From: Aureimonas phyllosphaerae
GTDB taxonomy: Bacteria; Pseudomonadota; Alphaproteobacteria; Rhizobiales; Rhizobiaceae
NCBI RefSeq assembly: GCF_900113065.1
Contig: NZ_FOOA01000015.1
Coordinates: 1 to 64,000, forward strand
DNA: 64,000 nt
Reading direction: 5' to 3'
The position numbers and the translations under genes were made by a program. Shown piece after piece: positions 1 through 10,801 of the stretch. The notes under the pieces are model-generated. The model ran no database searches. It worked only from the letters and a program-made list of their open reading frames with translations, and had not been told where the DNA came from. Positions within the stretch are counted from its first letter, which is position 1. Each line of letters begins with the position of its first letter.

Positions 1-873
1 CGCCCGGCCTTTCATTTCCGCCAACCGAGTGTCGTACCGGGCTTTGGCCTGTCGCTCGGAGTGACGCTGGCCTATCTCAGCCTGATCGTGCTTCTGCCGT
101 TGTCGGCCTTGGCGGTGCGTGCGGCAGGGCTCGGGCTTTCCGATTTCCTGGCGCTGGCCGGCGACCGGCGCGTCGTCTCGGCGCTGACCCTGTCGTTCGG
201 CGCCTCGCTGGTCTCGGCCGTCGTCAACGCCGTGTTCGGCCTGCTGCTGGCCTGGGTGCTCGTGCGCTACCGCTTCCCCGGCAAGCGGCTGGTGGACGCG
301 GCGATCGACCTGCCCTTCGCGCTGCCGACCGCCGTCGCCGGCATCGCGCTGACCTCGCTCTACGCGCCGAACGGCTGGGTCGGGCGGCTGTTCGCGCCGG
401 GCGGCCTCTTCGCGCCGCTGTTCGGCGAGGGGGGGCTTCGCATCGCCTATTCGCCGCTCGGCGTCATCGTGGCGCTGACCTTCGTGTCGCTGCCCTTCGT
501 CGTGCGCACCGTGCAGCCGGTGCTGGAGGAGATGGACGGGGAGCTCGAGCAGGCCGCCGCGACGCTGGGCGCGGGCCGCCTCCAGACCGTGTTCCGCGTC
601 GTGCTGCCGACGATCACGCCGGCGCTCCTCACCGGCTTTGCGCTCGCGCTCGCGCGCTCCATCGGCGAATACGGCTCGGTGATCTTCATCGCCGGCAACA
701 TCCCCTACGTGTCGGAGATCGCGCCGCTTCTGATCGTGATCCGGCTGGAGGAGTTCAACTATGCCGGCGCGACCGCGGTCGCCGCGCTGATGCTGGTCAT
801 CTCCTTTGCGATCCTGCTTGCGATCAACGTCATCCAGACCTGGAGCCGCCGGAGGTATGGCCTTGGCGCTTGA
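1..873 (+). CDS. cysT: Sulfate/thiosulfate ABC transporter permease CysT (5' partial)
   Basis: Inner-membrane permease that forms the sulfate channel with CysW, powered by CysA. The reading frame is open from base 1, and the residues before the GTG at 61 (ending PGFGLSLG) match the usual CysT N-terminus, so the true start lies just left of the window. The 290 visible residues are close to full length. About six hydrophobic segments are visible. The cytoplasmic EAA loop that contacts the ATPase reads [12 protein letters not shown], followed by FRVVLP. The stop lies inside the start of cysW (17-nt overlap), which points to one operon with translational coupling. The sulfate-binding protein gene is not in view. 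Family assignment is firm; only the first few residues are missing. Confidence 0.93.
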   Translation, partial: RPAFHFRQPSVVPGFGLSLGVTLAYLSLIVLLPLSALAVRAAGLGLSDFLALAGDRRVVSALTLSFGASLVSAVVNAVFGLLLAWVLVRYRFPGKRLVDAAIDLPFALPTAVAGIALTSLYAPNGWVGRLFAPGGLFAPLFGEGGLRIAYSPLGVIVALTFVSLPFVVRTVQPVLEEMDGELEQAAATLGAGRLQTVFRVVLPTITPALLTGFALALARSIGEYGSVIFIAGNIPYVSEIAPLLIVIRLEEFNYAGATAVAALMLVISFAILLAINVIQTWSRRRYGLGA

Positions 874-1762
874 TACGACCCTTGCGGCCGCGCCCGGCGT
901 GGAAGCCCTGCGCCCGCGCCGACCCTCGCCGACCGACGAGAGCCCGGCGGTGAAGTGGACGCTGATCGCGGTGGCCATGCTGTTCCTGGCGCTGGTCCTC
1001 TTCCTGCCGCTCGTCGCCGTGTTCGTCGAGGCGCTGCGCGGGGGCGTCGACGCCTTCGCCCAAGCCGTCACCGACCCGGACGCGCTCGCCGCGATCCGGC
1101 TGACGCTGACCGTCGCGGCGATCGCGGTGCCGGTGAACCTCGTCTTTGGCCTGTGCGCCGCCTGGGCGATCGCCAAGTTCGAGTTCCGCGGCAAGACGCT
1201 GCTGACCACCTTGATCGACCTGCCCTTCTCGGTCTCGCCGGTGATCGCGGGCCTCGTCTTCGTGCTCCTGTTCGGCGCGCAGGGCTATTTCCACTGGATG
1301 GTGCAGGCGACCGGCATTCCGATCGTCTTCGCGCTGCCGGGCATCGTGCTCGCCACCGTGTTCGTCACGCTCCCCTTCGTCGCGCGCGAGTTGATCCCGC
1401 TGATGCAGGAACAGGGGACGGGCGACGAGGAGGCGGCGATCTCGCTGGGCGCCGGCGGCTGGCAGACCTTCCGGCGCGTGACGCTGCCGAACGTGAAGTG
1501 GGCGCTCCTCTACGGCGTGCTCCTTTGCAACGCGCGCGCCATGGGCGAGTTCGGGGCGGTGGCGGTGATCTCCGGCAAGATCCGGGGCGAGACCAACACG
1601 ATGCCGCTCCATGTCGAGATCCTCTACAACGAGTACGCCTTCTCGGCGGCCTTCGCCGTGGCGACGCTGCTCGCCATGCTGGCGCTCATCACGCTCTGCC
1701 TCAAGACCTTCCTCGAATGGCGCTATGCCGGCGACATCAAGGCCAGCCGCGGCGGCCACTGA
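857..1762 (+). CDS. cysW: Sulfate/thiosulfate ABC transporter permease CysW
   Basis: Second permease subunit of the sulfate importer. The protein has about 301 residues and six predicted membrane spans. Its EAA loop reads [18 protein letters not shown], followed by TLPNV, and the C-terminal part contains the [14 protein letters not shown] stretch typical of CysW. ATG 857 is chosen because the protein then begins MALALDTT. The GGAGG at 851-855 is too close to this ATG but ideally spaced for TTG 863, so the real start may be two codons later. It overlaps cysT by 17 nt, and cysA follows after 18 nt. Confidence 0.93.
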   Translation: MALALDTTLAAAPGVEALRPRRPSPTDESPAVKWTLIAVAMLFLALVLFLPLVAVFVEALRGGVDAFAQAVTDPDALAAIRLTLTVAAIAVPVNLVFGLCAAWAIAKFEFRGKTLLTTLIDLPFSVSPVIAGLVFVLLFGAQGYFHWMVQATGIPIVFALPGIVLATVFVTLPFVARELIPLMQEQGTGDEEAAISLGAGGWQTFRRVTLPNVKWALLYGVLLCNARAMGEFGAVAVISGKIRGETNTMPLHVEILYNEYAFSAAFAVATLLAMLALITLCLKTFLEWRYAGDIKASRGGH

Positions 1763-1780
1763 CATGACGGGTTCTCACTG

Positions 1781-2809
<1,029 letters not shown>

Positions 2810-2910
2810 GCCGGAAGCGGCGCGACATCGCGCCGCCTGCCGTCGGAACATCCTGAGGGGTGCCGCGCCATCTGATCGGCCGCCCTCGTTGTCGCGACCC
2901 CTTCATCGAA

Positions 2911-2950
2911 ACGCGGAACGGGCCGGACTTTCGTCCGGCCCGTTCCGCGT
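2911..2950. terminator. Perfect 18-bp hairpin between convergent operons
   Basis: Bases 2911-2928 and 2933-2950 are exact reverse complements around a 4-nt loop (tttc). The hairpin lies between the ends of cysA (+) and the aminotransferase gene (-), so it probably works as a bidirectional terminator. No long T-tract follows on either strand. Confidence 0.75.
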
Positions 2951-2971
2951 CCTGAAGCTCACGGAAGACCG

Positions 2972-4258
2972 TCAGCTCGCCCGATCCCGCTGTATGGACG
3001 GACGCAGGGCGACCTGCGCCAACACGGCGTCCGGGATGCGGACAGGCTTGATCTGCGACAGGTCGCGGATCTCGGAGACGGGACGCGTCAGGGCGATCTC
3101 GCGGGTGGCGCCGAGGAGGACGTCGCGCGCGGTCGCCACGGCCTCGCTCGTCTCCTGCGCGCTCCAGGACGGGTCGACCAGGAACGCCAGGCTCCGCTCG
3201 CCGAGGCGACGAGCCATGGGCAGCCGCTTGGCCGGGCCAAGATGGGCGGAGGCAAACGCTTCCTCGAGGTAGATTTCCGAACAGCTGCCGGAAAAGCACG
3301 GCACGCCCGCCTTGGCGATGGCCGCGACCAGCAAGTTCCGCGTCCAGCCCTCGGCGAGACGCGACGGATCCAAGTGGGCGTAGAGACGATACCAGGCGTG
3401 AGTATGCCGCGACGAGAGTTCGGGGATGGAGACCAGCGCGAGGTCGCGCAGTCCGTCCATCCAGATCCGCGCGTTGCGCTCCCGCTCGAGCCGCCAGTCC
3501 TCCAGACGCTCGAGTTGCCGCAGTCCCAGAACCGCCTGGATCGACATCATGCGCCAGTTGGTGCCGATCGACTGATGCAGCCAGCGAAAGCCGGGTGCTC
3601 CGATGCCCTGGTGCGCCAGCGCATAGGACTTGCCATGGTCCTTCAGGCTCCAGGCCGCCTCCCAGAGGGCGTCGTCATCCATCGCGATCAGCCCGCCCTC
3701 CCCGCCGGTCGTGATGATCTTGTCCTGGCAGAACGAGAAGGCCGCGATATCGCCGAACGAGCCGACGGGTCGCCCGTCGTAGCGCGCCCCGTGCGCCTGC
3801 GCGCAGTCCTCGATGACCTTGAGTCCTCGTCGCCGGGCGAGCCGCATGATCGGCTCCATGTCGCAGGGCCAGCCCGCCAGATGCACGAGGATGACCGCCT
3901 TGGTGCGTGGGGTGATGCGGCGAGCGATGGTTTCGGCGGTCAGGTTGCCCGAAACGGGGTCGACGTCGGCAAAGACCGGTGTCGCCCCGGCGAACGGCAC
4001 GCAGGCCGCCGACGCCACGAAGCTGCGCGGCGTGACGATGACCTCGTCGCCCGAACCGATCCCCAGAACGCGCAAGGCGAGGTCGAGCGCCACGGTGCCG
4101 TTGGCGACCGCGACCGCATGGCGACGACCCAGATGCTTCGCATAGGCCTCCTCGAAGCGGGCGACATGGTCGCCCGTCCAGGCGTTCACCTTCGCCGACC
4201 GCAGCACCTCGACCACGTCGGAAATCTGCTCCTCGTCATAGATCGGCCAGCGTTTCAT
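2972..4258 (-). CDS. DegT/DnrJ/EryC1-family sugar aminotransferase
   Basis: PLP-dependent enzyme of the family that aminates keto-sugar nucleotides, usually at C4 or C3 with glutamate as donor. The 428-residue protein shows the family layout: NGTVALDLALRVLGIG near 53-69, the PLP-facing DCAQAHGA at 151-158, and the Schiff-base lysine K180 in FCQDKIITTGGEGG. It is the last gene of a minus-strand operon with the ExoF-like protein, sugar transferase and PIG-L deacetylase, 30 nt after the last. A C-terminal extension of some 40 residues has no obvious motif. Together with the CapD-type dehydratase (19242-21386) and the formyltransferase (32588-33520) it could make a 4-amino-4,6-dideoxy sugar. The exact substrate is not readable from sequence. 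Confidence 0.9.
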   Translation of the reverse strand: MKRWPIYDEEQISDVVEVLRSAKVNAWTGDHVARFEEAYAKHLGRRHAVAVANGTVALDLALRVLGIGSGDEVIVTPRSFVASAACVPFAGATPVFADVDPVSGNLTAETIARRITPRTKAVILVHLAGWPCDMEPIMRLARRRGLKVIEDCAQAHGARYDGRPVGSFGDIAAFSFCQDKIITTGGEGGLIAMDDDALWEAAWSLKDHGKSYALAHQGIGAPGFRWLHQSIGTNWRMMSIQAVLGLRQLERLEDWRLERERNARIWMDGLRDLALVSIPELSSRHTHAWYRLYAHLDPSRLAEGWTRNLLVAAIAKAGVPCFSGSCSEIYLEEAFASAHLGPAKRLPMARRLGERSLAFLVDPSWSAQETSEAVATARDVLLGATREIALTRPVSEIRDLSQIKPVRIPDAVLAQVALRPSIQRDRAS

Positions 4259-4288
4259 GGCGGCACACTCCTCGGTGGATGGGGAACG

Positions 4289-4969
4289 TCACATCACGTC
4301 CCGGATGAGAACAAAGGCTTCGGCGGCGGCCAGGTGCATGGCGGTGCCGCGGACGACGGCAAGGGCGCGGAGGGTTTCCAGCGAGCGCTCATGCGGGAAC
4401 GGGCGCACCTGCGACCGGAACAGGGCCGCGGCCTCCAGCTTGCGCTCCAACGTCTCCTCGATCCCGATGAAGACGTTCGGCACGAAGCCTGCCGTCACAT
4501 AGGGTGCGTTCCAGTTGGTCTCGGACACGGTCTCGTAGGCGAGGATCCGCCGGGGGTATTCGGCCTGATGCGGCCGTGACGCGACCAGCGAAGACAGGAA
4601 GATCAGCTGGTGGTCGAGGTGCATGTCGCCCACGAAGGGGATCAGCAGGGTGTCGGGTCGCACCTTGCGCACGAGGTCGGCGAGCGCTGCGTTCAGGCGG
4701 GCATGCGGGGTTTCGGCGAGCTGAGCCGCGGGAAGGTCGAGCCAGTGCGTTTCCAGGACGCCGAGATGAGCGTGAGCTGCGCGAGCCTCGGCCCGCACCG
4801 TGTTGATCAGGTCTTCGCTGAAGGCCGGGGCCTGTCCGCGCGTGACCACGGCAACGTGCACCTCGCAGCCGACCGCGGCGGCGCGCGCCATGGTCCCGCC
4901 GCAACCCAGCACCTCGTCGTCCGGGTGAGGCGCGATCACGAGGCAGCGACCCAGAAACCTCTCGTTCAT
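4289..4969 (-). CDS. PIG-L (LmbE-like) family deacetylase
   Basis: Zinc-dependent de-N-acetylase family acting on N-acetylated sugars. The 226-residue protein has the metal-binding APHPDDEVLGCGG near residues 13-25 and the second metal-site motif GDMHLDHQ. The start at 4969 is chosen because it places the HPDDE motif close to the N-terminus, as in the family, and overlaps the sugar transferase stop by 4 nt (ATGA). The open frame extends further upstream, but that part lies inside the neighbouring gene. The context suggests deacetylation of an amino sugar in the polymer or its precursor; the substrate is unknown. Confidence 0.88.
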   Translation of the reverse strand: MNERFLGRCLVIAPHPDDEVLGCGGTMARAAAVGCEVHVAVVTRGQAPAFSEDLINTVRAEARAAHAHLGVLETHWLDLPAAQLAETPHARLNAALADLVRKVRPDTLLIPFVGDMHLDHQLIFLSSLVASRPHQAEYPRRILAYETVSETNWNAPYVTAGFVPNVFIGIEETLERKLEAAALFRSQVRPFPHERSLETLRALAVVRGTAMHLAAAEAFVLIRDVM

Positions 4970-5625
4970 GGCCGGACGCTCGCGGCAGTCGTCGCTTCGA
5001 GGTCCCGCAGGATCGGCCGTGCCCTTTCGAGATTGCCGAGATTTCGCCGCTCGCCCGTGAGGATCACCAACACGGTGAGAGCCAGGATGCGGCAATCGAG
5101 GGCGAAGGAGCGGTTTTCGACGTACCAGAGATCGAGGGCGAGCTTTTCGCGATCGGAGAGACAGGTGTTGCCGTTGACCTGTGCCCATCCCGTCAGGCCC
5201 GGCAGCACGCTCGATCGGACGGCGCCGAGCGCCCCGAACCCGGCGATCGTTTCGGGCAGCAATGGACGCGGGCCGACCAAAGCCATCTGACCGCGGAAGA
5301 TGGCCAGAAGCTGCGGCACCTCGTCGAGGCGTGTCGCGCGAAGCAGCCGCGTCAGCGCCGTCTGTCGCAGCGCATCGGGGAGCAGTTCGCCGCGGGCGTC
5401 ACGGGCCTCCCGCATCGTTCGGAACTTCCAGAGAACGAAGGCCTGCCCATGCAGGCCGGAGCGACGTTGCCAAAACAGCAGTGGCCGTCCGAGCGTCACG
5501 AAAACCAGCATCGCGGTGACAAGCGCCAGGGGAAGCAGAGCCAGGAGTGTCAGGAGCGCAAGGGCGCGCCCCAGACCAGCCCGCAGGGCGCGCATGCCGG
5601 CGGAGCGACGGAGGGCGGGCGTCAT
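4966..5625 (-). CDS. Bacterial sugar transferase (undecaprenyl-phosphate sugar phosphotransferase)
   Basis: Initiating transferase that places the first sugar-1-phosphate on undecaprenyl phosphate at the inner membrane. The 219-residue protein is a short form with one N-terminal hydrophobic segment (about 18-45). It has the family signatures WKFRTMREA, RATRLDEVPQLL, GPRPLLPE, GLTGWAQVNG and the C-terminal DLWYVENRS. It lacks the multi-span N-terminal half of WbaP/WcaJ. It overlaps the genes on both sides by 4 nt (ATGA). It is one of the best pieces of evidence that the locus makes a lipid-linked repeat-unit polysaccharide. Confidence 0.93.
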   Translation of the reverse strand: MTPALRRSAGMRALRAGLGRALALLTLLALLPLALVTAMLVFVTLGRPLLFWQRRSGLHGQAFVLWKFRTMREARDARGELLPDALRQTALTRLLRATRLDEVPQLLAIFRGQMALVGPRPLLPETIAGFGALGAVRSSVLPGLTGWAQVNGNTCLSDREKLALDLWYVENRSFALDCRILALTVLVILTGERRNLGNLERARPILRDLEATTAASVRP

Positions 5626-6938
5626 TGGCTCAACCCCTCGAGCGCCCGGCTCGCGAGCGGAAGGGCGCTCATCGAGGTCGAGCCGTCGGCGATCGAGACG
5701 AGGACCGTGTCGCCCGGCAGCACGTGGGTGTCCAGCGCGGCATCCTGCGTCACGGCTCGATCGTCCTCCAGGCGGCGGATCCGGTACTGGAACTGGACCG
5801 TGGCAGCACGGCGCTCCGCATCGGCCGCCAGACTGCCGAGAAGCAAGATCTGCTCCTCGATCGAAGAGCGCGACGCCAGAAGTCGCTCGATTTCGGCGGT
5901 CCGCGCCTGAAGATCGGTCAGCGCCAACCGCGAGCGATTGTCGGTCAGGTCGTCGAGCTGACGCTGGAGTTCGCCGAGTTCCCGCCGCGTGGTGGAAGCC
6001 TGGTTATAGATCTCGAGCAGGTGCGACTCCTGGGACGTGGCATCGCGCTCGCCGCCTGCGACCTCCGTCAGGGTCTTCAGTCCGCGCCGGTTGAGGGTCT
6101 TGACGCGTTCCGATTCCGCTCGCGCGGACTCGATCACCGCCTTCTGCTTCTGTGCAAGCTCGTCGAGATTGACGAGCGCGCTTCTGACCTCGGCGATCGC
6201 CTCCGTGAGCTGGGCGCGCCGGGTCTCGAAGCCGCGCTGCTCGGTGCTGAGGATCTTGCGGGCCGTGGGCATCAGCGCCCCCAGCAATTCATCGCGGATG
6301 AGAGGCCGTGTCTTGGGGGGCAGGTCGTCGGCGGTGAGGTCCGAGCGGCCGGCCAGTTGCACCGTGAGACGGGCGGCGATCACCGCTTCCTGCGCGGTCT
6401 GGACTTCGATCTCGTCGATGTCGCCGCGCAGTCTGGCCCGTGCCACCACCCGATCCTCGGCCGTGATGCCGCCGACCGCCTGCCCTCCCGCGAGCGCCAC
6501 GGCCTGCTCGACGTTCAGGAGGGGGTGAAAGGCGAAGGATCCGGGTGCCTTCACGTCGCCGAGCACGTAGATCGGGCGAAAGCTCGCGACCGAGAGCGAG
6601 ATCTGCGGATCGACCAAAAACTTGCGCTCGACAAAGGCCGTGCGCATGGCGCCCAGTGCTTCGGTGACGGTGCGGCCTGCGACGGGAAAATCGCCAAGGA
6701 GCGGGATGCTGACGCCGCCGCCGCTGGACACGGGTAACTGTTCGGCCGGCAATGCGTCGTCCACGAAATCGAAGGTCAGGGTATCGCCCGGTGCGAGGCG
6801 GTAGGTATCGTCCGCATCGGCCCGCGCCGGCCCCATCAGTTGGGAGACCAGGAGCAAGGCGCCCGCCGTCGCGACGATGCGGGAGCGACGTTCCGGATCG
6901 CGGAACATGCTGCGGGCGATGGTGCGGATGGCTCTCAT
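5622..6938 (-). CDS. ExoF-like polysaccharide export protein (Wza/SLBB family)
   Basis: Periplasmic or outer-membrane export component. The 438-residue protein has an N-terminal signal-like segment ending near ARADA (about 21-42). A polysaccharide-export domain follows, beginning YRLAPGDTLTFDFVDD (about 46-61), then an SLBB-like repeat starting PIYVLGDVKAPGSFAF. A long predicted coiled coil (about 220-370) comes next, and a second DTHVLPGDTVLVSI element lies near the C-terminus. This layout matches rhizobial ExoF-like proteins more than classical Wza. No lipobox cysteine is visible. It is the first gene of the minus-strand operon ending at 2972 and is divergent from the glycosyltransferase at 7179. 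Confidence 0.85.
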   Translation of the reverse strand: MRAIRTIARSMFRDPERRSRIVATAGALLLVSQLMGPARADADDTYRLAPGDTLTFDFVDDALPAEQLPVSSGGGVSIPLLGDFPVAGRTVTEALGAMRTAFVERKFLVDPQISLSVASFRPIYVLGDVKAPGSFAFHPLLNVEQAVALAGGQAVGGITAEDRVVARARLRGDIDEIEVQTAQEAVIAARLTVQLAGRSDLTADDLPPKTRPLIRDELLGALMPTARKILSTEQRGFETRRAQLTEAIAEVRSALVNLDELAQKQKAVIESARAESERVKTLNRRGLKTLTEVAGGERDATSQESHLLEIYNQASTTRRELGELQRQLDDLTDNRSRLALTDLQARTAEIERLLASRSSIEEQILLLGSLAADAERRAATVQFQYRIRRLEDDRAVTQDAALDTHVLPGDTVLVSIADGSTSMSALPLASRALEGLSQ

Positions 6939-7178
6939 GGCGTTCTGCTCGACCCCTGGCGGGGTGCTTCCCCCGGGACGAGCCTAGGGCGCCTTGGCCG
7001 TCGGGGGTCAGCTACACTTTCGGTTGAAACGCCGTGCCCATGCCTACGGCCAAGGTCACGTCGCGTGCACCCTTTGGCTATCTGGATGCCCACTATGGCT
7101 TGCTTATCCTCGGCGGCGGTCAGTGCCCGCCTTCGGTGCGCATCCGTGCCGCCCCACCCGAGCAGGAAAGCTCCCGCC

Positions 7179-8342
7179 ATGGCTTCCAGGGTTCTCCACA
7201 CCATCACGGGACTGAATGTCGGCGGAGCCGAGATGATGCTCGCCCGCTTCCTGGAGCAGGTCGACCGGCAGGCGTTTCCTTCGGCGGTCCTGTCACTGCT
7301 CGCGCCTGGGGCGGTCAGCGAGCAGATCACCCGGCAGGGCATTGGGGTCACGTCGATCGACATGGGGCGACGACCGCGACCGCGCGATGTCCCGCGGTTG
7401 GCCGGCTGCGTCAGCGACGCCGCGCCCGATCTTCTGCATGGCTGGATGTACCACGGCAACCTGGCCGCCATGATGGGGTCCGTCCTGACCGGGCGCTTCC
7501 CGCCCGTGATCTGGGGCATTCATCACACGATCACGCGCCTGAGCGACGAGAGCCCGTTCACGCGCAGGCTTCTGCGCCTTTCGGCAAGGCTTTCGAGCCG
7601 CGCCGGCGCCATCTGCTACTGCTCGCGCGTGGCGGCCGACGATCACGAGCGGCTGGGTTTCGATCCACGCCGGCGCGTCGTCATCCCCAACGGGACCGAT
7701 TGCAGCAGGTTCAGGCCGTCGATGGAGGCAAGAGCGCGATTGCACGAGGAATTGGCAGTACCGCCAGAACGCCTCCTGATCGGCCATGTGGCGCGTTTCC
7801 ATCCCATGAAGGACCAGACCAGTCTCGTACGAGCCATCGCTCGGCTCGTTCGCGCGGGGCACGATGTGCAGGGTGTGTTCGTCGGCGACGGGCACATCGA
7901 TGGACCGGTGCGGGCCACCGCGCGCGAACTGGGCATCGACGCGCGCATCACGACGCTCGGCGTCCGCAACGACCTTTCCGATCTGCTCCCGGGACTCGAC
8001 ATCTACGCATTGTCTTCCGCCTGGGGCGAAGCGTGCCCGCTGGCCCTCGGCGAGGCGATGGCCTCGGGCTTGCCGCCCGTCACCACGGCGGTGGGCGACT
8101 GCGGGTGGATCGTCGGACCGACGGGCGTCGTGGTGGAGCCGGCCGACAGCGAAGCTCTGGCGGCAGGCTTGGCACAGCTCCTCAGCCTCTCGCCCGACGA
8201 GCGACGGGCTCTGGGCGCTCGCGCACGACAACGCATCATCGAGTGCTTCTCGCTCTCGCTCTACGTCCGACGCCATCTCGATCTCTACGAGAGGGTGCTC
8301 GACCGTTCCCGACCCGCGCTCGTTCCCCGGGCCGTGTCGTGA
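7179..8342 (+). CDS. GT4-like glycosyltransferase
   Basis: Retaining GT-B glycosyltransferase that probably adds a sugar to the lipid-linked repeat unit. The 387-residue protein starts MASRVLHTITGLNVGGAE, the usual GT4 acceptor-domain opening. Later come RLLIGHVARFHPMKDQ and the donor-site E-x7-E motif in EACPLALGEAM. ATG 7179 is chosen because an AGGAAAG Shine-Dalgarno lies 8 nt upstream and homology-like sequence starts there; the longer open frame runs into the upstream promoter region. Its stop overlaps the GTG of the next glycosyltransferase. Donor and acceptor sugars are unknown. Confidence 0.88.
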   Translation: MASRVLHTITGLNVGGAEMMLARFLEQVDRQAFPSAVLSLLAPGAVSEQITRQGIGVTSIDMGRRPRPRDVPRLAGCVSDAAPDLLHGWMYHGNLAAMMGSVLTGRFPPVIWGIHHTITRLSDESPFTRRLLRLSARLSSRAGAICYCSRVAADDHERLGFDPRRRVVIPNGTDCSRFRPSMEARARLHEELAVPPERLLIGHVARFHPMKDQTSLVRAIARLVRAGHDVQGVFVGDGHIDGPVRATARELGIDARITTLGVRNDLSDLLPGLDIYALSSAWGEACPLALGEAMASGLPPVTTAVGDCGWIVGPTGVVVEPADSEALAAGLAQLLSLSPDERRALGARARQRIIECFSLSLYVRRHLDLYERVLDRSRPALVPRAVS

Positions 8343-9592
8343 CGATCGTCGAGGCCCACTTGCCGTTCGCCGGGGATACGGCGCCCCAAGCGGTTGCGCG
8401 CGCGGATAGCCGGGGAAAGAGCGTCGTTGTCGTGGCGAGCCTCACATGGTCGCTGGTCTGCTTCCGCCTCGACCTTCTGAAGGCCATGGTCGCGGCCGGA
8501 CACAAGGTGGTCGCCTTCGCCCCGGACCACGATCCCGGCGCCATCGCGACACTCCGGGAGATCGGCGTCGGCTTCGTGCAGATCCCGATGGCGCGCACGG
8601 GGACCAACCCCTTGACCGACCTGAGAACCGTCCTCGCGCTCTACCGGGAACTGCGTCGAATTTCTCCCGATACCGTCCTGTCCTACACGATGAAGCCGAT
8701 CGTCTACGGCAGCCTCGCCGCACGTCTTGCCGGGGTACCGGAGCGTTTTGCGCTGTTCACCGGCTTCGGCTTCCTGTTCGGCGGTCGCACCGGCGGCTGG
8801 CGCGTGACCGCCATACGACGGCTGAGCATCGCGCTGCACCGCCTGGCCCTCGTGGGAGTTAAGGCGGCCTTCGCCTACAACGATGCGGATGCGCAGGACA
8901 TACGCCGCCACACGATGGTCGGCGACGGTACGCCGCTGGTCATGCTCGATGGCTCCGGCGTCGACCTCGATCGCTTCACGGCACAACCACCACCGGCCGG
9001 CCCTCCGACGTTCCTTCTGGTGGCGCGCCTCCTGCGCGACAAGGGTGTGTGCGAGTTCGCGGCAGCCGCCCGCGTCCTGAAGCGGACCTTTCCCCACGCG
9101 CGCTTCCAGCTGCTCGGGCCATTCGACCCGAGCCCCCTCGTCATCGCGAAGTCGGAACTCGACGGCTGGGTGGAAGAGGGGATCGTCGAATATCTCGGCG
9201 AGACGCGAGACGTGCGACCCTATCTGACGGCCTCGACGGTGTTCGTGCTCCCCTCCTACTATCGAGAGGGCATCCCGCGCAGCGCGCTCGAGGCGTTGGC
9301 GGCAGGACGCGCCATCATCACCGCGGATACGCCGGGATGCCGTGAGACGGTACGCGAAGGCGAGAACGGTTTCCTCGTGCCGGCGCGCGATGCCGAGGCG
9401 CTGGCCGTTCGAATGGAAGCCTTTCTCCGGGATGAAACGCTTGCGGCCAGAATGGGTGCCCGGTCGCGCAGGCTCGCCGAAGAGAGGTTCGATGTCCACA
9501 AGGTCAATGCGGGGCTGATGCAGGCCCTCGGCCTCAACCGGCAGTTGGACGATGCGACCATCCCTCCCCGCACCGATCGCCACACCGCCTGA
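8339..9592 (+). CDS. GT4-like glycosyltransferase (PglA/CapM-like)
   Basis: Second glycosyltransferase of the operon, 417 residues from GTG 8339, which overlaps the upstream stop as GTGA. After about 25 extra residues the conserved core begins with SLTWSLVCFRLDLLKAM. The stretch YTMKPIVYGSLAARLAGVPE resembles the CapM/PglA subgroup that often extends bacillosamine- or QuiNAc-type first sugars. The E-x7-E motif lies in EGIPRSALEALAAGR. Subgroup assignment is by motif recognition only. A 213-nt gap separates it from the ATP-grasp gene. Confidence 0.86.
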   Translation: MTIVEAHLPFAGDTAPQAVARADSRGKSVVVVASLTWSLVCFRLDLLKAMVAAGHKVVAFAPDHDPGAIATLREIGVGFVQIPMARTGTNPLTDLRTVLALYRELRRISPDTVLSYTMKPIVYGSLAARLAGVPERFALFTGFGFLFGGRTGGWRVTAIRRLSIALHRLALVGVKAAFAYNDADAQDIRRHTMVGDGTPLVMLDGSGVDLDRFTAQPPPAGPPTFLLVARLLRDKGVCEFAAAARVLKRTFPHARFQLLGPFDPSPLVIAKSELDGWVEEGIVEYLGETRDVRPYLTASTVFVLPSYYREGIPRSALEALAAGRAIITADTPGCRETVREGENGFLVPARDAEALAVRMEAFLRDETLAARMGARSRRLAEERFDVHKVNAGLMQALGLNRQLDDATIPPRTDRHTA

Positions 9593-9805
9593 TGGCGCAT
9601 GCTGCCTGCCTCATCCAAATGGACAATGCCTGCTGCGCCGATCGACCCGTCAGGCGGTGACGGATTCACCGAAAGACGTGCCCTTCTCCGTCTGCAGTCG
9701 TGCTCAACTCGATGGGACGGCCGCGCGGCTCCCGTGCCGACCCGAACCTTGGAACCGGCAGGGGGCCGGGTCCCTGGATGCTCTCGCGACAAGGGGTTCA
9801 ATCGC

Positions 9806-10801
9806 ATGAAGACCATCATCGTCACCGGCGTTGGCGGCGGGGTCGGCCAAAGCATCCTGAAGAGCCTGCAAGGCAGTTCCTATCGCGTCGTCGGGGTCGA
9901 TGCGGAAGCGACGGCGACCGGACTCTACGCGGTCGACCGCGCCTACCGGGTTCCGCGCGCAAGCGATCCCGCCTTCGTCGATCGGATCCTCGAGATCGCC
10001 CGAAAGGAGGGTGCGGAGCTTGTCTTCCCGGGGCTCGATCCCGAACTTCCGATCTTTGCGGCCGCCGTCGGCCGTTTCCGCTCCGCCGGCATTCACGTTT
10101 CGATCAGCGAACCGCGGATCGTCGAGATCAGCGACGACAAGCTGGCGACCGCGCAGTTCCTGGAAGCGAACGGCTTTCCGACGCCCCGCACCCTCCTCCT
10201 GTCGGATGATCCCGACGATTTCGCGTCCTTTCCCGCAGTGCTCAAGCCACGCCGGGGCGGATCGCGCTCGCAAGGGGTCTTCGTCGCCAGGACGAGGGAG
10301 GACCTCTCGCGTTTCGCCGACACGCTGCCGGCGGACAACTATGTCGTCCAGGAGCAGATCCTGGGCGACGAGTACACTTGCGGCAGCGTCAACTTCGAAG
10401 GGCGCTGCTTCGGCGTGATCACCATGCGGCGCATTCTGCGCGATGGCGATACCTACAAGGCCTTTGTCGAGAAGAACGCCAGTCTTTCGGCCTTCGTGAC
10501 ATCCGTCATGCAAGCGCTGAAACCCTATGGCGCCTGCAACACGCAACTGCGTCTGCGCGACGGGATCCCCTACATCTTCGAGTTCAACGCGCGCTCGTCC
10601 GGCACCACCTTCTGCCGATCGCTGGCCGGCTTCAACGAGCCGCTGATGATCGCCAACTATCTGCTGCGGGACGAATCCCCCCAGCCGGAGGCGCGCGAAA
10701 TGACCATCCTGCGCTACTGGAAGGAGATGGCGGTCGACAACTCTCGGGTGGCGGCCATGGCACAGGCCGGCGAGATCACCGGCGATGCCATCCTTCTTTG
10801 A
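9806..10801 (+). CDS. ATP-grasp family protein (CarB-like fold) in polysaccharide locus
   Basis: 331-residue protein with an N-terminal Rossmann-like pre-ATP-grasp part starting MKTIIVTGVGGGVGQSILK. An ATP-grasp core follows (FPAVLKPRRGGSRSQGV, VVQEQILGDEYTCG), and the Mg-binding end FEFNARSSGTT is visible. ATP-grasp enzymes join a carboxylate to an amine or thiol. Such proteins occur in capsule and O-antigen loci, where amino-acid or similar decoration is possible; the substrates here are unknown. ATG 9806 is used because AAGGGG lies 9 nt upstream and the fold starts there. The gene overlaps the epimerase by 17 nt and is apparently co-translated with it. Confidence 0.8.
   Translation: MKTIIVTGVGGGVGQSILKSLQGSSYRVVGVDAEATATGLYAVDRAYRVPRASDPAFVDRILEIARKEGAELVFPGLDPELPIFAAAVGRFRSAGIHVSISEPRIVEISDDKLATAQFLEANGFPTPRTLLLSDDPDDFASFPAVLKPRRGGSRSQGVFVARTREDLSRFADTLPADNYVVQEQILGDEYTCGSVNFEGRCFGVITMRRILRDGDTYKAFVEKNASLSAFVTSVMQALKPYGACNTQLRLRDGIPYIFEFNARSSGTTFCRSLAGFNEPLMIANYLLRDESPQPEAREMTILRYWKEMAVDNSRVAAMAQAGEITGDAILL

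Noticed and set aside
7034-8338. Long upstream extension of the second glycosyltransferase frame
   Set aside because: It runs through the first glycosyltransferase in another frame; GTG 8339 overlapping the stop gives the proper N-terminus.
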